A stretch of DNA of 61,858 nt, from positions 18,039 to 79,896 of the forward strand of contig DAHH01000015.1 of assembly GCA_002498385.1 (NCBI GenBank), written 5' to 3'. Below the pieces are notes generated by a model. The model had not been told where the DNA came from, did no database searches, and was given only the letters and a program-made list of their open reading frames with translations. This DNA comes from Methanobacterium sp. UBA410 (GTDB lineage: Archaea; Methanobacteriota; Methanobacteria; Methanobacteriales; Methanobacteriaceae). The position numbers and the translations under genes were made by a program. Shown here in pieces: positions 38,701 through 46,500 of the stretch (the first letter of the stretch is position 1; each line of letters begins with the position of its first letter).

Positions 38701-41158
38701 TGAGAATGTGGTGGTTAATAAAAATCTCACCCTAATCTCAGAAGGTAATGTGACAGTTCAAGCAACAAACACCTCACAACCTGTTTTCACGATTAACAAT
38801 GGTGGTAATGGTTCATGGATCCGGGGTTTTGTTATTTCCGGATCTGTTAATAGTTATGGATTACTTTTGGATGGATGTTCAAACTGCACAATCAATAACA
38901 ACACAATAACCAGCAATTACTTTGGAATCCTCACTAATACTGTCAAGACTGAGAACAATACCATAATAAACAACAACATAACTCTCAACCAGGAAGTTGG
39001 ATTAGGCACTTGGAACGCGGATAATTATGTAATTTACGGAAACATAATCACATACAACCCATACGGCGGAATAACACTCTTTGATTCAGACAATACTGTT
39101 ATAAGTACTAACCTGATAATGGAAAATTGTAGTTCTGGTAATTATGATAGTTCTGGAATTTTACTTTCAAATTCGAACAACACCCTGATTCAAAATAACC
39201 TCATCCCTGAAAATATATACGGAGTATACATTGACCATTGTGGAAATTGCACAATTAATGGAAACTTAATAACTGAAAACCTCGCCGGAATCTGCACAGA
39301 TTACTCACAGGTTAACGTTAACTTTAACAGTATCACTGCAAACAGTGCATACGAACTTATGAACGAATATGGCAATATAAATGCTACAAATAACTGGTGG
39401 GGTTCGAATAATCCTCAGATTAATATTTACAATTCCAATGGAAGTGTAAACACATCTTCATGGCTTGTGCTAAGTATAGATAGCAGTTCAACAGTTAATT
39501 CTGGTGGAAATGCCAGTATAACTGCTGATTTAACCCATAACAACCTGGGACAGGACACATCCACCATGGGGCATGTTATTGATAACCTGCCTGTTCATTT
39601 CACCACAAGTGTTGGAACGATTACTGGTACTGTTCGCACCATGGGTGGACGGGCTACGGATATTATTAATTTAGGAACTCTGCAACCCCAAACTGTTAAC
39701 GTTTCAGCAACCCTCGACAATCAAACCCTATCAACACAGGCGGTCATAACTCCAGGATCAGCAACCCTGAACATCACGAGTACAGCACTGGATAAGTCCA
39801 CAGATTCACAAGTTAACTTAACCTACACAATGCCCTTGAACAGTTCCGTGACCTGGCTCAGTGTGCTCTGGAAGAACACCTATGTATTCTACGGTGAACT
39901 ACAGATAATAGTAAATGGAACTGTGGTAAAAACTGCTGACTATGTTAATCCAGCCTACAATACCTGGAAGAACAGTTATCGTGGCGATGTTTTCAGAGCC
40001 ATTATATACACAAACAACTACATATTACAGGATAAAATGGATCCCAATGCAGTACCAACAAGCTTCTGGAATGATCTGACATCGCAGTATAATTTAACAA
40101 CAGCAGAACTACAATTCATCCAGAGCCACAGACTAGAATTCACCGACAACCTGACAGTTAACATAAATTATCCCGGGGTAGTTGCTCCAGTTATGACGGT
40201 TACTGATCCTGAGACCAGCAGCATAAACCTAAACTTCCCTGGAAATACCATCCACAGAACAAGCACCCTAATGTACATGGATGGACTTTCTGCAGGATAT
40301 GAAGGTGTGAAAAGCTTTGCCATCGCCACAACGAAAGTAGGTGATGATATACTCACTTACTGGCTGAACCAGAATTCCACTTATCCAGTGGGGGCTAGGA
40401 AGGCAGCTTATGGTACTTTCCTGACAGCTTTACTTGTGGAATATTGTCATGATCAGGTGGCTGATAGTGCTGCAAGTCAATATAAGGTTACCTGGAGTAG
40501 AACGCACCCTGTGGTTGTTTCTGTGGGAGATGATCCCTACCAAACTTATATAACACTGGAATGTGATCATGGTATGGGTATGACTGTTATTGGATCATTT
40601 AAGGATATGTGGATGTTTAATTACATCTCTTCCGCTGCACTCTCACCCATTGAATATGCGGTTATGAGTGAGATTGGGGCTGAAACAGGGACATCCACAG
40701 CTGTACTACCAGACCTGATCAATGCATATCTAACCAACAGTACATCAGTGGATTGTTTCATGGCGAATGGTTCGATCATAGAATCCACAAACAACAACAC
40801 AGAACTCTTAATCTTAAACACCGAAACAGGAATCTTACGAGACATCAACACAGTCACGGGATGTTGTGGTGTTTACTGTTTCCACGGCTTAATAACAGAC
40901 GCAGCATGCACCCTTGCCGGAAACCTTATCAATGGATTGAAATATTTGAATATGGAGAAAGTTTTGGCGGTTACATTTGGTACTATTAGTGTAGTTGGTG
41001 GTTTTACAATTGTAACTGCTGCCGTTGTAGCTGCGCCTGAAACAGGAGGTATTTCATTGGGAGCAATGTTTTGGGGATGGACTGGAATTGTAGGAGGGGC
41101 TACCGCTCTAACATATTCTGCAGATGATCCCTGGTTTACGGATCACCCTAATTTTTAA
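32726..41158 (+). CDS. Giant adhesin-like secreted protein with five beta-helix modules
   Basis: A 2,810-residue protein. The signal peptide GLLIVACFLFFVCFCGPVSA ends near residue 25. Five parallel beta-helix (NosD/PbH1-type) modules begin near residues 66, 565, 958, 1342 and 1958, each opening with a YSSIQAAIDD-like block and closing with NNWWG near 344, 821, 1218, 1657 and 2222. Between them are Big_1-like Ig domains (DLTHNSQGNDTS...IPDGIPVNFTT) and chitobiase-type domains (IYYTTDGSTPT...LKFMAVDNAGN). Residues 2345-2680 form a separate domain with conserved Cys/His (YCHDQ, ECDHG); two hydrophobic stretches close the protein and may anchor it. Such proteins coat Methanobacteriales cells and are thought to mediate adhesion. 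Codon style is more AT-rich than in housekeeping genes. Confidence 0.92.
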   Translation: MGRFRGLLIVACFLFFVCFCGPVSAMDVDGSVLNVSVNDTGSTNASLCQSDVNAGSVSLPDPQNLRTGKSYSSIQAAIDDPSTRDGDTIEVESGNYTENIILNKRLTLRPISGGNVVVCSLDSSIPVFTVTGDGSGSVIDGFTITGGYYGVYLDSVHDCIIYGDNIFNNNMAGVYLSSSFGDVVSENILDFDGCSGIYLLNSNNNTISWNNASESCYGTYLVNSSDNVLSQNTLSSIMEYCDSTGIHIESSQNNYISNNTLMDNNLGIIIEQDSQNNSVFSNIITNNGYGIYLIESLNSKIYDNEIYSNDRTIYNIDSSANICFNHILGTGICNECNGTTNAINNWWGANNLIYTNSTTGQSSYNIWNQNGIISYDPWLILRFDSTTLNNSTYTVTVDLTHNSQGNDTSPQGHIPDGIPVNFTTNMGTITNTAYMRNGKASATFNPGTASSGTATVTATLNNQSVQTNITISTDSTAPTVTASLAGGIYNTYQVITLSAIDNLDPNPVIYYTTDGSTPTILSTKYTSPLIILNPGTTTLKFMAVDNAGNQAAVQTQNYTLNLVSNINTGNHYSTIQAAIDDPLTLNGHIIEIPTGTFTENIIVNKTLTIRPALGSNVTINALDKSKPIFTISSSGNNTCIQGLNIENASNCGIYLDHSNSCNITGNTISNNYCGIHLQNSNNSLIYRNNILNNRDDGIYTHYSSNNVIKDNNLRNNNYGMYVYYQSNNNSFSGNNIINSTYLGIYLCFNSNSTIQNNNITNNKYGIYFWISNNITVINNIVTDNQYGIFSYNSLSNIFFNRITKNNIYGICNSGNGILSAENNWWGINNPIYINSTDQNSYCDIWNKRGILNYEPWLILTVKTVPCNISNGKYNTTLITADLSHNIHGADVSDKGTVPDGIQVNFTSDLGTINPITYTLNGKAESYLDLSNVLSGTVNVTVSIDKENVLTKVSTCPVTNINTSKIYCNIQDAIDDLLTLNGHIIEVASGTYSENVIVNKKVIIRPVTRNNVIINALSLFNPIFTITSSGSGSWIQGFTLVGPTSLDTARGIYLQSTTNCNIIGNIIKGNYCGINIYDSNNNLLLNNTIVDSKYAIILKDSSVNLIVENVISENYEGIHAYNSLNSTLYKNNITYNLYNGINFSGTNNIIFQNCISNNSGNGMIFSNSYNNTILENNISHNLENGISFYSSSGEVNFNRIVGNNLYGLITNDNCTVNATNNWWGTNNPTNLSTNGSDIYNNGGIVYHEAWLMLNLNGSVIHVTHNSTSDSEITVDLTHNNQGDNTSPYGTIPDGIPVNFTTTLGTINSTATTRKGKITVTLTSSPSSGATTVTATLDNQQVSKSFRKSFSTIQAAISNSLTVDGDVIVVENGTYTENIYVYKNLTLISEGNVTVQATNTSQPVFTITSGGNGSIITGFTVTGGCNGVYLNMTSNCNITGNLLTNDYCGIGLSSSCHNIISGNSFNKYKGINLTNSCNNTISENILTENNWGAINLLCSNCNEIFGNVINNNGDGIYLDNSINNTIFTNNISRIIEGCGITLYNHSMNNTIFNNTIGEGSNGIFIINSANDFISKNNIEEIYILNSNNITINGNNINNGAGISIGNSNNIIIHENSINADYFTSICLFNSSTDIQFNSIFGNVNYDLKNMGNGTTNAINNWWGTNTPVVVSSDTTADIIIKDGTVIYNPWLILNVTANPTTVTDNNSTVTADLTHNSQGNDTSPQGHIPDGIPVNFTTNMGTITNTAYMRNGKASATFSRGIVTDGVANVTSTLDRQSVQVNLPVQTGLTPLTVADLGGGVYNSDKNVTLTAYDIHDLHPVIFYSLNNGTTWNNQTNSATLSLYQGKWELSYYARDTAGYTSLVQNVTYVIDETAPAVWANLTTGLYNTSQVVNLTVTDNFDPNPLIYYTLNGRDPTTTSTIYTEPLNIINTTTLKFMAVDNAGNHGSITTEYYIFAPIGNINTGKGYSSIQAAINDASTLNGHVIEVSNGTYTENVVVNKNLTLISEGNVTVQATNTSQPVFTINNGGNGSWIRGFVISGSVNSYGLLLDGCSNCTINNNTITSNYFGILTNTVKTENNTIINNNITLNQEVGLGTWNADNYVIYGNIITYNPYGGITLFDSDNTVISTNLIMENCSSGNYDSSGILLSNSNNTLIQNNLIPENIYGVYIDHCGNCTINGNLITENLAGICTDYSQVNVNFNSITANSAYELMNEYGNINATNNWWGSNNPQINIYNSNGSVNTSSWLVLSIDSSSTVNSGGNASITADLTHNNLGQDTSTMGHVIDNLPVHFTTSVGTITGTVRTMGGRATDIINLGTLQPQTVNVSATLDNQTLSTQAVITPGSATLNITSTALDKSTDSQVNLTYTMPLNSSVTWLSVLWKNTYVFYGELQIIVNGTVVKTADYVNPAYNTWKNSYRGDVFRAIIYTNNYILQDKMDPNAVPTSFWNDLTSQYNLTTAELQFIQSHRLEFTDNLTVNINYPGVVAPVMTVTDPETSSINLNFPGNTIHRTSTLMYMDGLSAGYEGVKSFAIATTKVGDDILTYWLNQNSTYPVGARKAAYGTFLTALLVEYCHDQVADSAASQYKVTWSRTHPVVVSVGDDPYQTYITLECDHGMGMTVIGSFKDMWMFNYISSAALSPIEYAVMSEIGAETGTSTAVLPDLINAYLTNSTSVDCFMANGSIIESTNNNTELLILNTETGILRDINTVTGCCGVYCFHGLITDAACTLAGNLINGLKYLNMEKVLAVTFGTISVVGGFTIVTAAVVAAPETGGISLGAMFWGWTGIVGGATALTYSADDPWFTDHPNF
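33923..34056 (+). repeat. Near-identical 134-bp block, copy 1 (Ig-like domain)
   Basis: This stretch recurs at 37859-37992 with only about two differences, although the modules around it have diverged strongly. It encodes the THNSQGNDTSPQGHIP...TAYMRNGKASAT part of the Ig-like domain. Recent duplication or gene conversion within the gene is implied. Confidence 0.88.
37859..37992 (+). repeat. Near-identical 134-bp block, copy 2 (Ig-like domain)
   Basis: Partner of 33923-34056. A shorter shared block, covering the codons of NLTLISEGNVTVQATNTSQP, similarly links modules 4 (about 36865-36935) and 5 (about 38720-38790). Confidence 0.88.
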
Positions 41159-41186
41159 TATTATGGATCATCAAAGAGGTAATTTC

Positions 41187-41540
41187 ATGAAATTTAAAAT
41201 GAAAAAGATTTTTCCAACTTTAATTGTTTTAATAGGTCTGTTTGGTGTTTATTTAATTTCAGGACAGCCATTATATTTGTTTTTTAGTTTTTTTGGACTT
41301 TCATATATTGTAATTCAAATATTTCCAGCAAATGGTTATGATAATAAATTTTTCTACATTTCTTTCTCAATTTTAATTTTGATTCAGTCAATAATAATAA
41401 TTTATATTTACATATTTAAGACTATATATTTACAATACCCTCTATTTTATCCTCTTTTCATTTTAGCGGTGATCATGTTAATATATGATGTAACATGTCT
41501 TATTCATTATCCTAAAGATCTAAAAATTCCAATAAAATGA
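41187..41540 (+). CDS. Small integral membrane protein, unrecognised
   Basis: About 117 residues with four predicted membrane helices (TLIVLIGLFGVYLISGQPLY, LYLFFSFFGLSYIVIQIF, FFYISFSILILIQSIIIIYI, FILAVIMLIYDVTCLI) and very few polar residues. The ATG at 41187 is preceded by AGAGGT at a good distance; upstream codons overlap the end of the giant gene. It sits 28 bases after that gene and is likely on the same transcript. I do not recognise a family; an accessory role for the giant protein is only a guess from position. Confidence 0.7.
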   Translation: MKFKMKKIFPTLIVLIGLFGVYLISGQPLYLFFSFFGLSYIVIQIFPANGYDNKFFYISFSILILIQSIIIIYIYIFKTIYLQYPLFYPLFILAVIMLIYDVTCLIHYPKDLKIPIK

Positions 41541-41607
41541 GAGTATATCCTGAAAAAATAATAAAAAAGATTATTTGGGTTACGAACCTAAGATAGCAGC
41601 TTAAACC

Positions 41608-42350
41608 ATGGATAACTTGACAGTTCAATTAACTTATCCTGGAGCAGTTGCACCAGCTATGACGGTCTCTGATCCTATGACTAACAGTACAATAAATTTG
41701 AACTTCACGGGGAAATAGTATTCACAGAACCAGCCAAATCACATATATGAATGGTATTTTCATTGAACCTGCAGGTTATGAAGGTGTTAAGAGTTTCGCC
41801 ATTGCCACCACACGAGTCACTGATAGTATTGCCCAGTACTGGGCAAACCAGAAAAACGCAACAGACACCAATGAAAACCTCCTCTACCCAGCAGGGCCGA
41901 TGAAAGCAGCCTATGGAACTTTCTCCACATCGTTGATAATGATTTACTGCCATGATATTCTGGCAAATACAGCAGCCAGCGAATTTAATGTAACCTGGAG
42001 TAGAACGCACCCTGTGGTGGTTTCTGTGGGTGATGATCCCTACCAAACTTATATAACACTGGAATGTGATCATGGTATGGGAATGACTGTTATTGGGGCT
42101 GAAACAGGGACATCCACAGCTGTACTACCAGACCTGATCAATGCATATCTAACCAACAGTACATCAGTGGATTGTTTCATGGCGAATGGTTCGATCATAG
42201 AATCCACAAACAACAACACAGAACTCTTAATCTTAAACACCGAAACAGGAATCTTACGAGACATCAACACGATTACAGGATACTAGGGTGTCTACCGCTT
42301 CCAAAGCCTGCTAATATCCTCCATAAACAACAACCCACAGAATATTGAGT
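41608..42350 (+). pseudogene. Broken, mosaic copy of the giant protein's C-terminal domain
   Basis: MDNLTVQLTYPGAVAPAMTV matches the giant protein's DNLTVNINYPGVVAPVMTV. A one-base insertion after the codons for NLNFTGK then breaks the frame. YEGVKSFAIATTRVTDSIAQYW continues in the next frame, diverged from the parent (about 60% identical). From about 41994 on the DNA is almost identical to the giant gene: 103 bp with three differences, then an 84-bp in-frame deletion, then 174 bp without a difference. A TAG at 42284-42286 stops it where the parent reads CCGVYCFHG, and homology fades soon after. It has no start region, signal peptide or beta-helix. Confidence 0.88.
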
Positions 42351-42828
42351 CTAAAAAGAAAGGGATAAATCTTTTCCACCATTAAAATGATGAGGGATAT
42401 GCAAAAAGTTTGGTGTTACAAGAAGTTCAATTGGCCCTAACTTGTCATGTGGTGATCGCCTGCAAGAAGCTGAGCCCACAGTTACTTTCTGTTTATTAAT
42501 ATGCCTCAAAAGAAACTGGAGTAAATGAATTATTACATGTATATCTGATAATTAAAATACCGCGATTTCTACTCGTTTTAAAAATCCACTTTTTTTAAAG
42601 ATTGAAATGAAACTTGTAAATCACAACAAAAAAAGTATCCATCCAAAAACTACCACAAAACACAAAACTTCGTTATAGTTCCGTTTAACGAACTAAATAT
42701 ATAATTTTTTAATCTTGGCTCACCTAATTAGAAAGGACTTTTGAACTATTTTTGTGAATCAAAAAAAGAAATTTAGAGGTTTTATATCAAACCTCTTTAA
42801 TTCTAATTTAGATCTTACTTATTTTTAT
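42351..42828. other. Intergenic region with an unexplained GC-richer element
   Basis: About 478 bases. Nearly all is AT-rich, except 42400-42500, which has a clearly higher GC content and direct and inverted repeats (listed separately). No protein-coding gene recognised on either strand. Confidence 0.5.
42380..42500. ncRNA. Candidate structured RNA or remnant element
   Basis: This block stands out from the AT-rich surroundings. CAAGAAGTTCAATTGGCCC and CAAGAAGCTGAGCCC form an imperfect direct repeat. ACAAG (first copy) can pair with CTTGT downstream, while that same CTTG can pair with the second CAAG, and CACCA can pair with TGGTG. Mutually exclusive pairings like these are what a folded RNA would show, but they are short. 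No known family was recognised, and a relic of the surface-protein locus is equally possible. Confidence 0.25.
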
Positions 42829-43197
42829 TTATGCAATTGTAGCGTGGGTTATGGTTGGTACTGTTCTGTCACCACCCATTACTGTAGTATATGTGCTTGG
42901 ACCTGAATATGTACCAACCACAGTTACAGTTTGATCTTCATATGCGCTTAAACTCAATCCTTGCGTAACACCATCAAAGGCCATTGGTAAAACCATTATA
43001 CTTCCCATTAAGATTATTGAGATTGTATATTGCACGTAGACGTAATAAACAAATATAAAATATGAAAACATTCCGATATATGCTCCAGTACATCGTGAAC
43101 ACACAGGAAAATAATGGTTTCCAATTTTAAATGTTCGATCGGGCCTTCTATGACATATTAAGTAACTCTTTTTAAAATCTGAATCCTGGGCCTTCAT
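42829..43197 (-). CDS. DUF2085-like protein with a foreign C-terminal tail
   Basis: The first 78 residues fit DUF2085: CHRRPDRTFKIGNHYFPVCSRCTGAYIGMF, with its conserved cysteines, then two membrane helices and the family's LPMAFDGVTQ turn. After this point homologues normally continue with more membrane sequence. Here the protein changes to a soluble, beta-strand-like tail, YEDQTVTVVGTYSGPSTY followed by GGDRTVPTITHA. That tail looks like the end of an OB-fold-like secreted domain. The gene therefore appears to be a fusion made by a deletion between two genes. DUF2085 function is unknown. Confidence 0.7.
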   Translation of the reverse strand: MKAQDSDFKKSYLICHRRPDRTFKIGNHYFPVCSRCTGAYIGMFSYFIFVYYVYVQYTISIILMGSIMVLPMAFDGVTQGLSLSAYEDQTVTVVGTYSGPSTYTTVMGGDRTVPTITHATIA

Positions 43198-43565
43198 AAT
43201 ACCATATTCAAGCTTTGATTTTAAGTAAAATAGCCATATACGTTTACATCCAAATAGAAAACCTTAAGTAAGCTAAAAAACATAATAAACTGTTAATGAA
43301 TCTAATAAAGGTGAACAGCTTTCCAAATAGCTTATAAATTAATATTAAACTGTTCATCCTACTGTGCATTTTTGTAGATCGAAATTATTGAATTTAAATT
43401 AAAGAATCCATCAAAATATTTAAAGTTAAGCTATGTTCATGCTTTAAATCAAAACTCTAACAAAATGCATAGATACATTTGCACTAACTAAATGGTAACA
43501 GCGAATTTTATTAAATATGATTCACGAATATCTTTTACAAGTAAGAACAGCTACAGGCAGTAAAG
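43198..43565. other. Intergenic region between divergent genes
   Basis: About 368 AT-rich bases. GAACAG...CTGTTC near 43313-43355 makes a loose inverted repeat with TTATAAATTAATATTAAA inside, which may hold a promoter. No gene recognised. Confidence 0.45.
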
Positions 43566-44624
43566 ATGAAAAAGATTTACCTTGGCATTTTATTGGTTTT
43601 GGTATTAACAGCATTCCTCTTATTTTCACAGTTTAACATACCAAAGGAAATGTCTCAGTACAGTTCTTCCCAGTCTCCGGTTAACATGGTCATCACAGGA
43701 GATGTGATGCTTGGAAGGGAAGTAGGATCAACAATCAGCAGTAATCCCAATATATTTGGAGATTTGAAGCCAATTTTTAGCCAGTCTGATTTGGTGGTTG
43801 TTAACCTGGAATCACCATTTACGTATTCAAACAAAAACTTTAAAAAGACTGTTCCTTTAAAGGCAAATCCTGAGTATGCACATATTTTAAAGGACAACAA
43901 TGTAACTGCTGTTGCCTTAGCCAATAATCATATTATGGACTATGGCCCACAGGGATTGAATGATACACTCGCGGCACTTGATAAATATAATATTACCCAC
44001 ATGGGGGCTGGAGAGAACCTGCAGGAAGCACTCCAACCTTCATATTTCAATGTGAATGGTAAAAAAATAGCAGTTATCAACTTCATGGATTTAACCACTT
44101 TTCAGGAATTCAGTGAATCGGAATTACCTGCAGCAACCAGTAATTCCCCCGGATTTGCTCCTGCCCAATGGGATCTGATTAAAAATAGTATAGATACTGC
44201 TAAAGGTCAGACAGATTTTGTAATCGTGTTTTTCCATTATGGAAACGAGTACTCCTTGACTCCAAATAAGTATCAAACTGAATTATCCAGAAAATGCATA
44301 GATGAAGGTGCAGATATGGTTGTTGGGAGCCATCCTCATGTACCGCAGGGAATAGAAAGTTACAAAGGGAAATTAATATTTTACAGCCTTGGAAACTGTG
44401 TTTTTGATCAATCAAATCCAATTACAAAAGATTCCATGATTTTACAGCTGCGAATTTCAAATGGAAACGTGAACGTGACGATGATCCCAATTCACATATC
44501 AAATAGCAGCCCTAAAGTTATGGGTGAAGAAAGTGCAGAGGACTTTTTAGAGAGAATAAACGCTGAGTCTAATGTAAAAATGGATATAAAAAATGGAAAA
44601 GGCACATTAAACATGACCTTTTGA
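43566..44624 (+). CDS. CapA-like (poly-gamma-glutamate synthesis family) secreted phosphoesterase
   Basis: An N-terminal hydrophobic helix (IYLGILLVLVLTAFLLFSQF) anchors or exports the protein. The calcineurin-like phosphoesterase core follows: VITGDVMLGREVG, VVNLESPFTY, ALANNHIMDYGPQGLNDT, FVIVFFHYGNEYS and GADMVVGSHPHVPQGIE, with the Asp, Asn and His residues that bind two metals. This is the CapA/PgsA family, which in Bacillus takes part in poly-gamma-glutamate capsule export; methanogens carry it without the full capsule set. Here its place among surface-protein genes suggests envelope work. It ends 254 bases before the next unit's TTG. Confidence 0.88.
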   Translation: MKKIYLGILLVLVLTAFLLFSQFNIPKEMSQYSSSQSPVNMVITGDVMLGREVGSTISSNPNIFGDLKPIFSQSDLVVVNLESPFTYSNKNFKKTVPLKANPEYAHILKDNNVTAVALANNHIMDYGPQGLNDTLAALDKYNITHMGAGENLQEALQPSYFNVNGKKIAVINFMDLTTFQEFSESELPAATSNSPGFAPAQWDLIKNSIDTAKGQTDFVIVFFHYGNEYSLTPNKYQTELSRKCIDEGADMVVGSHPHVPQGIESYKGKLIFYSLGNCVFDQSNPITKDSMILQLRISNGNVNVTMIPIHISNSSPKVMGEESAEDFLERINAESNVKMDIKNGKGTLNMTF

Positions 44625-44943
44625 AGTGGAGACCATCCATCTCCAGCAAAAACGTTCAATAAAATCTCAAATTTTAATTAAAAGCTAATTCTAAAAAAAT
44701 AAGGATTAAACAGGATTTAAACATTGAAAAAAAAAACACATTAACAATTAATTCCATGAATAGGAATTGAATTATAATCTAAAACCTATTTTAATTGGTT
44801 TTTAATTGGTTTTTAATTGGTTTTTAATTTTAATTGTTTTTTTATCTTGATATTTCCAATTTTACCCATTTAATACTTTGATCAAAATATTTATAAGATG
44901 CCTCAAACTGAAATTAAACTATTATATTAGATTAATAAGGGGC
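44625..44943. other. Intergenic region
   Basis: About 319 AT-rich bases, with an 11-bp unit repeated four times at 44789-44831 and poly-A and poly-T runs. A TATA-like AATATTTATAAG near 44884-44895 could drive the following gene. Confidence 0.45.
44789..44831. repeat. 11-bp unit repeated about four times
   Basis: TTTTAATTGGT recurs three times exactly, followed by a fourth partial copy. Confidence 0.93.
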
Positions 44944-46134
44944 GTGAATTTTATTTCCAGAAGAAGAATTTTATACTTAATTTTAATTTGTGCAATTTGC
45001 ATCGTTAGTGTTGATTTTATCTATTCTACAAGCTCAGAGAGCCATCAAAATTATTTCAATGGGTTAGAAACGAGCCCACAGGATGCATCAACAATTGTGG
45101 TTGGAGCATCCTATATCAAGGTTCCAGAAAATGCACGTGTAGTTACACAGGTTGATCGTGTCATCAAGGATGAATCATCCAACATAAACGACAACGTATC
45201 AGCGGGACAGAGCCCAACATCACCAAAGCAGCTTGTGCCCTACATGGAAGGTGCCAGAGTGGCAGATCTCATGAAACTTGCAAATGTAACAGTCATACCC
45301 ATTACAGGAGTTACCATTAAGAAGATCAACGGAACCTGGTACGGTCCAGATGATAAAGGCAACTTTACGTTCGCTGTTGACCCCAGCAAAACAAAAGGCC
45401 CATTTTCAGTTAAAGGCAGTGACAACAACACCGCAATAGAGATCAACACCCATGGAATGAACGTTCTCGTACCCGGATCCATTGAAAACCATGCATATCT
45501 GGTTGTGGGGTGTGGAGACATTCCAGGTAAAGCTAAAGCTGAAGCTTACATGGCACAACACGGCATAAACTGCTATGCACCGTGTGACAGGTTCACAGCC
45601 AGCATAATGCCCTACAATGGAACAGGGGTTATACTGGGTGGAGAACCCATAAGATCCCTTGCTAAAGGAAGTGGTGCGGTTATAGGAGCTCAACCTGTAG
45701 CAATCAACAAAAGTGAGCTTATTGTGGTTCAAACAACCAACAAAACCTACCCAGATCAGTACTGCGACACACCCAACCGATACTTCACAGACATGGAGAA
45801 AGCATACAACATAACCTTGGACCTGGACGTTGTAAACGCCAACACAAACGAAACAGATAGGGTAATTGCAGAGGCTGAAAAAACTGGGTCAAATGTGATA
45901 GGGGTGAGGGTGGAAACTGAACAAGATAAAACCCCCGTTGAAAACTGGCTCAAAGCCAATCCAAACCACAGGGCAATCCTGTTCCATTCAGCATCCTATG
46001 CTCCAGGATACTCACTGTTCTTTGAATTCCCAGAGCAGGTAACAGGACAGGACCCCAGACCTATATTTATAAAAAACATATCTACATCCGAGTTAAACCA
46101 GATTTTTAACCAGGTAAGAAGTTTGTGGAATTAA
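44944..46134 (+). CDS. Unrecognised secreted protein
   Basis: Begins with a basic and hydrophobic export signal (NFISRRRILYLILICAICIVSVDFIY). The exported part of about 360 residues has N-glycosylation-like sites (NGT, NNT, NKT) and cysteine pairs (CYAPC, QYCDTPN). GSGAVIGAQPVAINKSELIVVQ and NPNHRAILFHSASYAPGYSLFF suggest alpha/beta structure. I do not recognise a domain. The GTG at 44944 follows AAGGGGC at very short spacing; a TTG at 44878 is open upstream but has no ribosome site. It lies in the surface-protein region behind the CapA-like gene. Confidence 0.7.
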   Translation: MNFISRRRILYLILICAICIVSVDFIYSTSSESHQNYFNGLETSPQDASTIVVGASYIKVPENARVVTQVDRVIKDESSNINDNVSAGQSPTSPKQLVPYMEGARVADLMKLANVTVIPITGVTIKKINGTWYGPDDKGNFTFAVDPSKTKGPFSVKGSDNNTAIEINTHGMNVLVPGSIENHAYLVVGCGDIPGKAKAEAYMAQHGINCYAPCDRFTASIMPYNGTGVILGGEPIRSLAKGSGAVIGAQPVAINKSELIVVQTTNKTYPDQYCDTPNRYFTDMEKAYNITLDLDVVNANTNETDRVIAEAEKTGSNVIGVRVETEQDKTPVENWLKANPNHRAILFHSASYAPGYSLFFEFPEQVTGQDPRPIFIKNISTSELNQIFNQVRSLWN

Positions 46135-46190
46135 AGGGTTTAAAAATCCTCCATCAAAGTGAAGTTCACTGTGAACTTATGACTTCAGGT

Positions 46191-46365
46191 AAATGCTGTA
46201 ACACCAAAGTTGCTCAATGTAGCCAACTACTACAACATCAGTATTCCAGAAAATGCCACTGCATCCCAAAGAAAGGATTTTATAAGGGAAGATGCATTTA
46301 AACGGGTGATGGCAATCTATGGAGTCACTGATTACAGTATAGAGGGATTAACGATGGTTACTTAA
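46191..46365 (+). pseudogene. Fragment of a lost exported-protein gene
   Basis: An open stretch with coding character but no start or signal: VTPKLLNVANYYNISIPEN, then QRKDFIREDAFKRVMAIYGV and a stop at 46363-46365. It is preceded by no ribosome site and looks like the C-terminal end of a gene whose front was deleted. The source family is not recognised. Confidence 0.5.
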
Positions 46366-46500
46366 ATGCAGACACTGTATTCTCAGTTATGCAGAACATT
46401 TGGAGCCTTTGCACTATTAGGGTTCTATTATATGATTATTGGGTAATTTGAGTTTCTGTATTTATTTATATTAAAAAAAAGGTAAATAGAGGGTAGTAAA

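Noticed and set aside
41608..42350. Insertion sequence or transposon as the cause of the duplicated domain
   Set aside because: No transposase frame, terminal inverted repeats or target-site duplications border the copy.
42829..43197. Possibility that the DUF2085 tail results from a sequencing frameshift
   Set aside because: The frame is continuous and the tail reads as sensible beta-rich protein, while other frames do not resume DUF2085 sequence. A fusion fits better.
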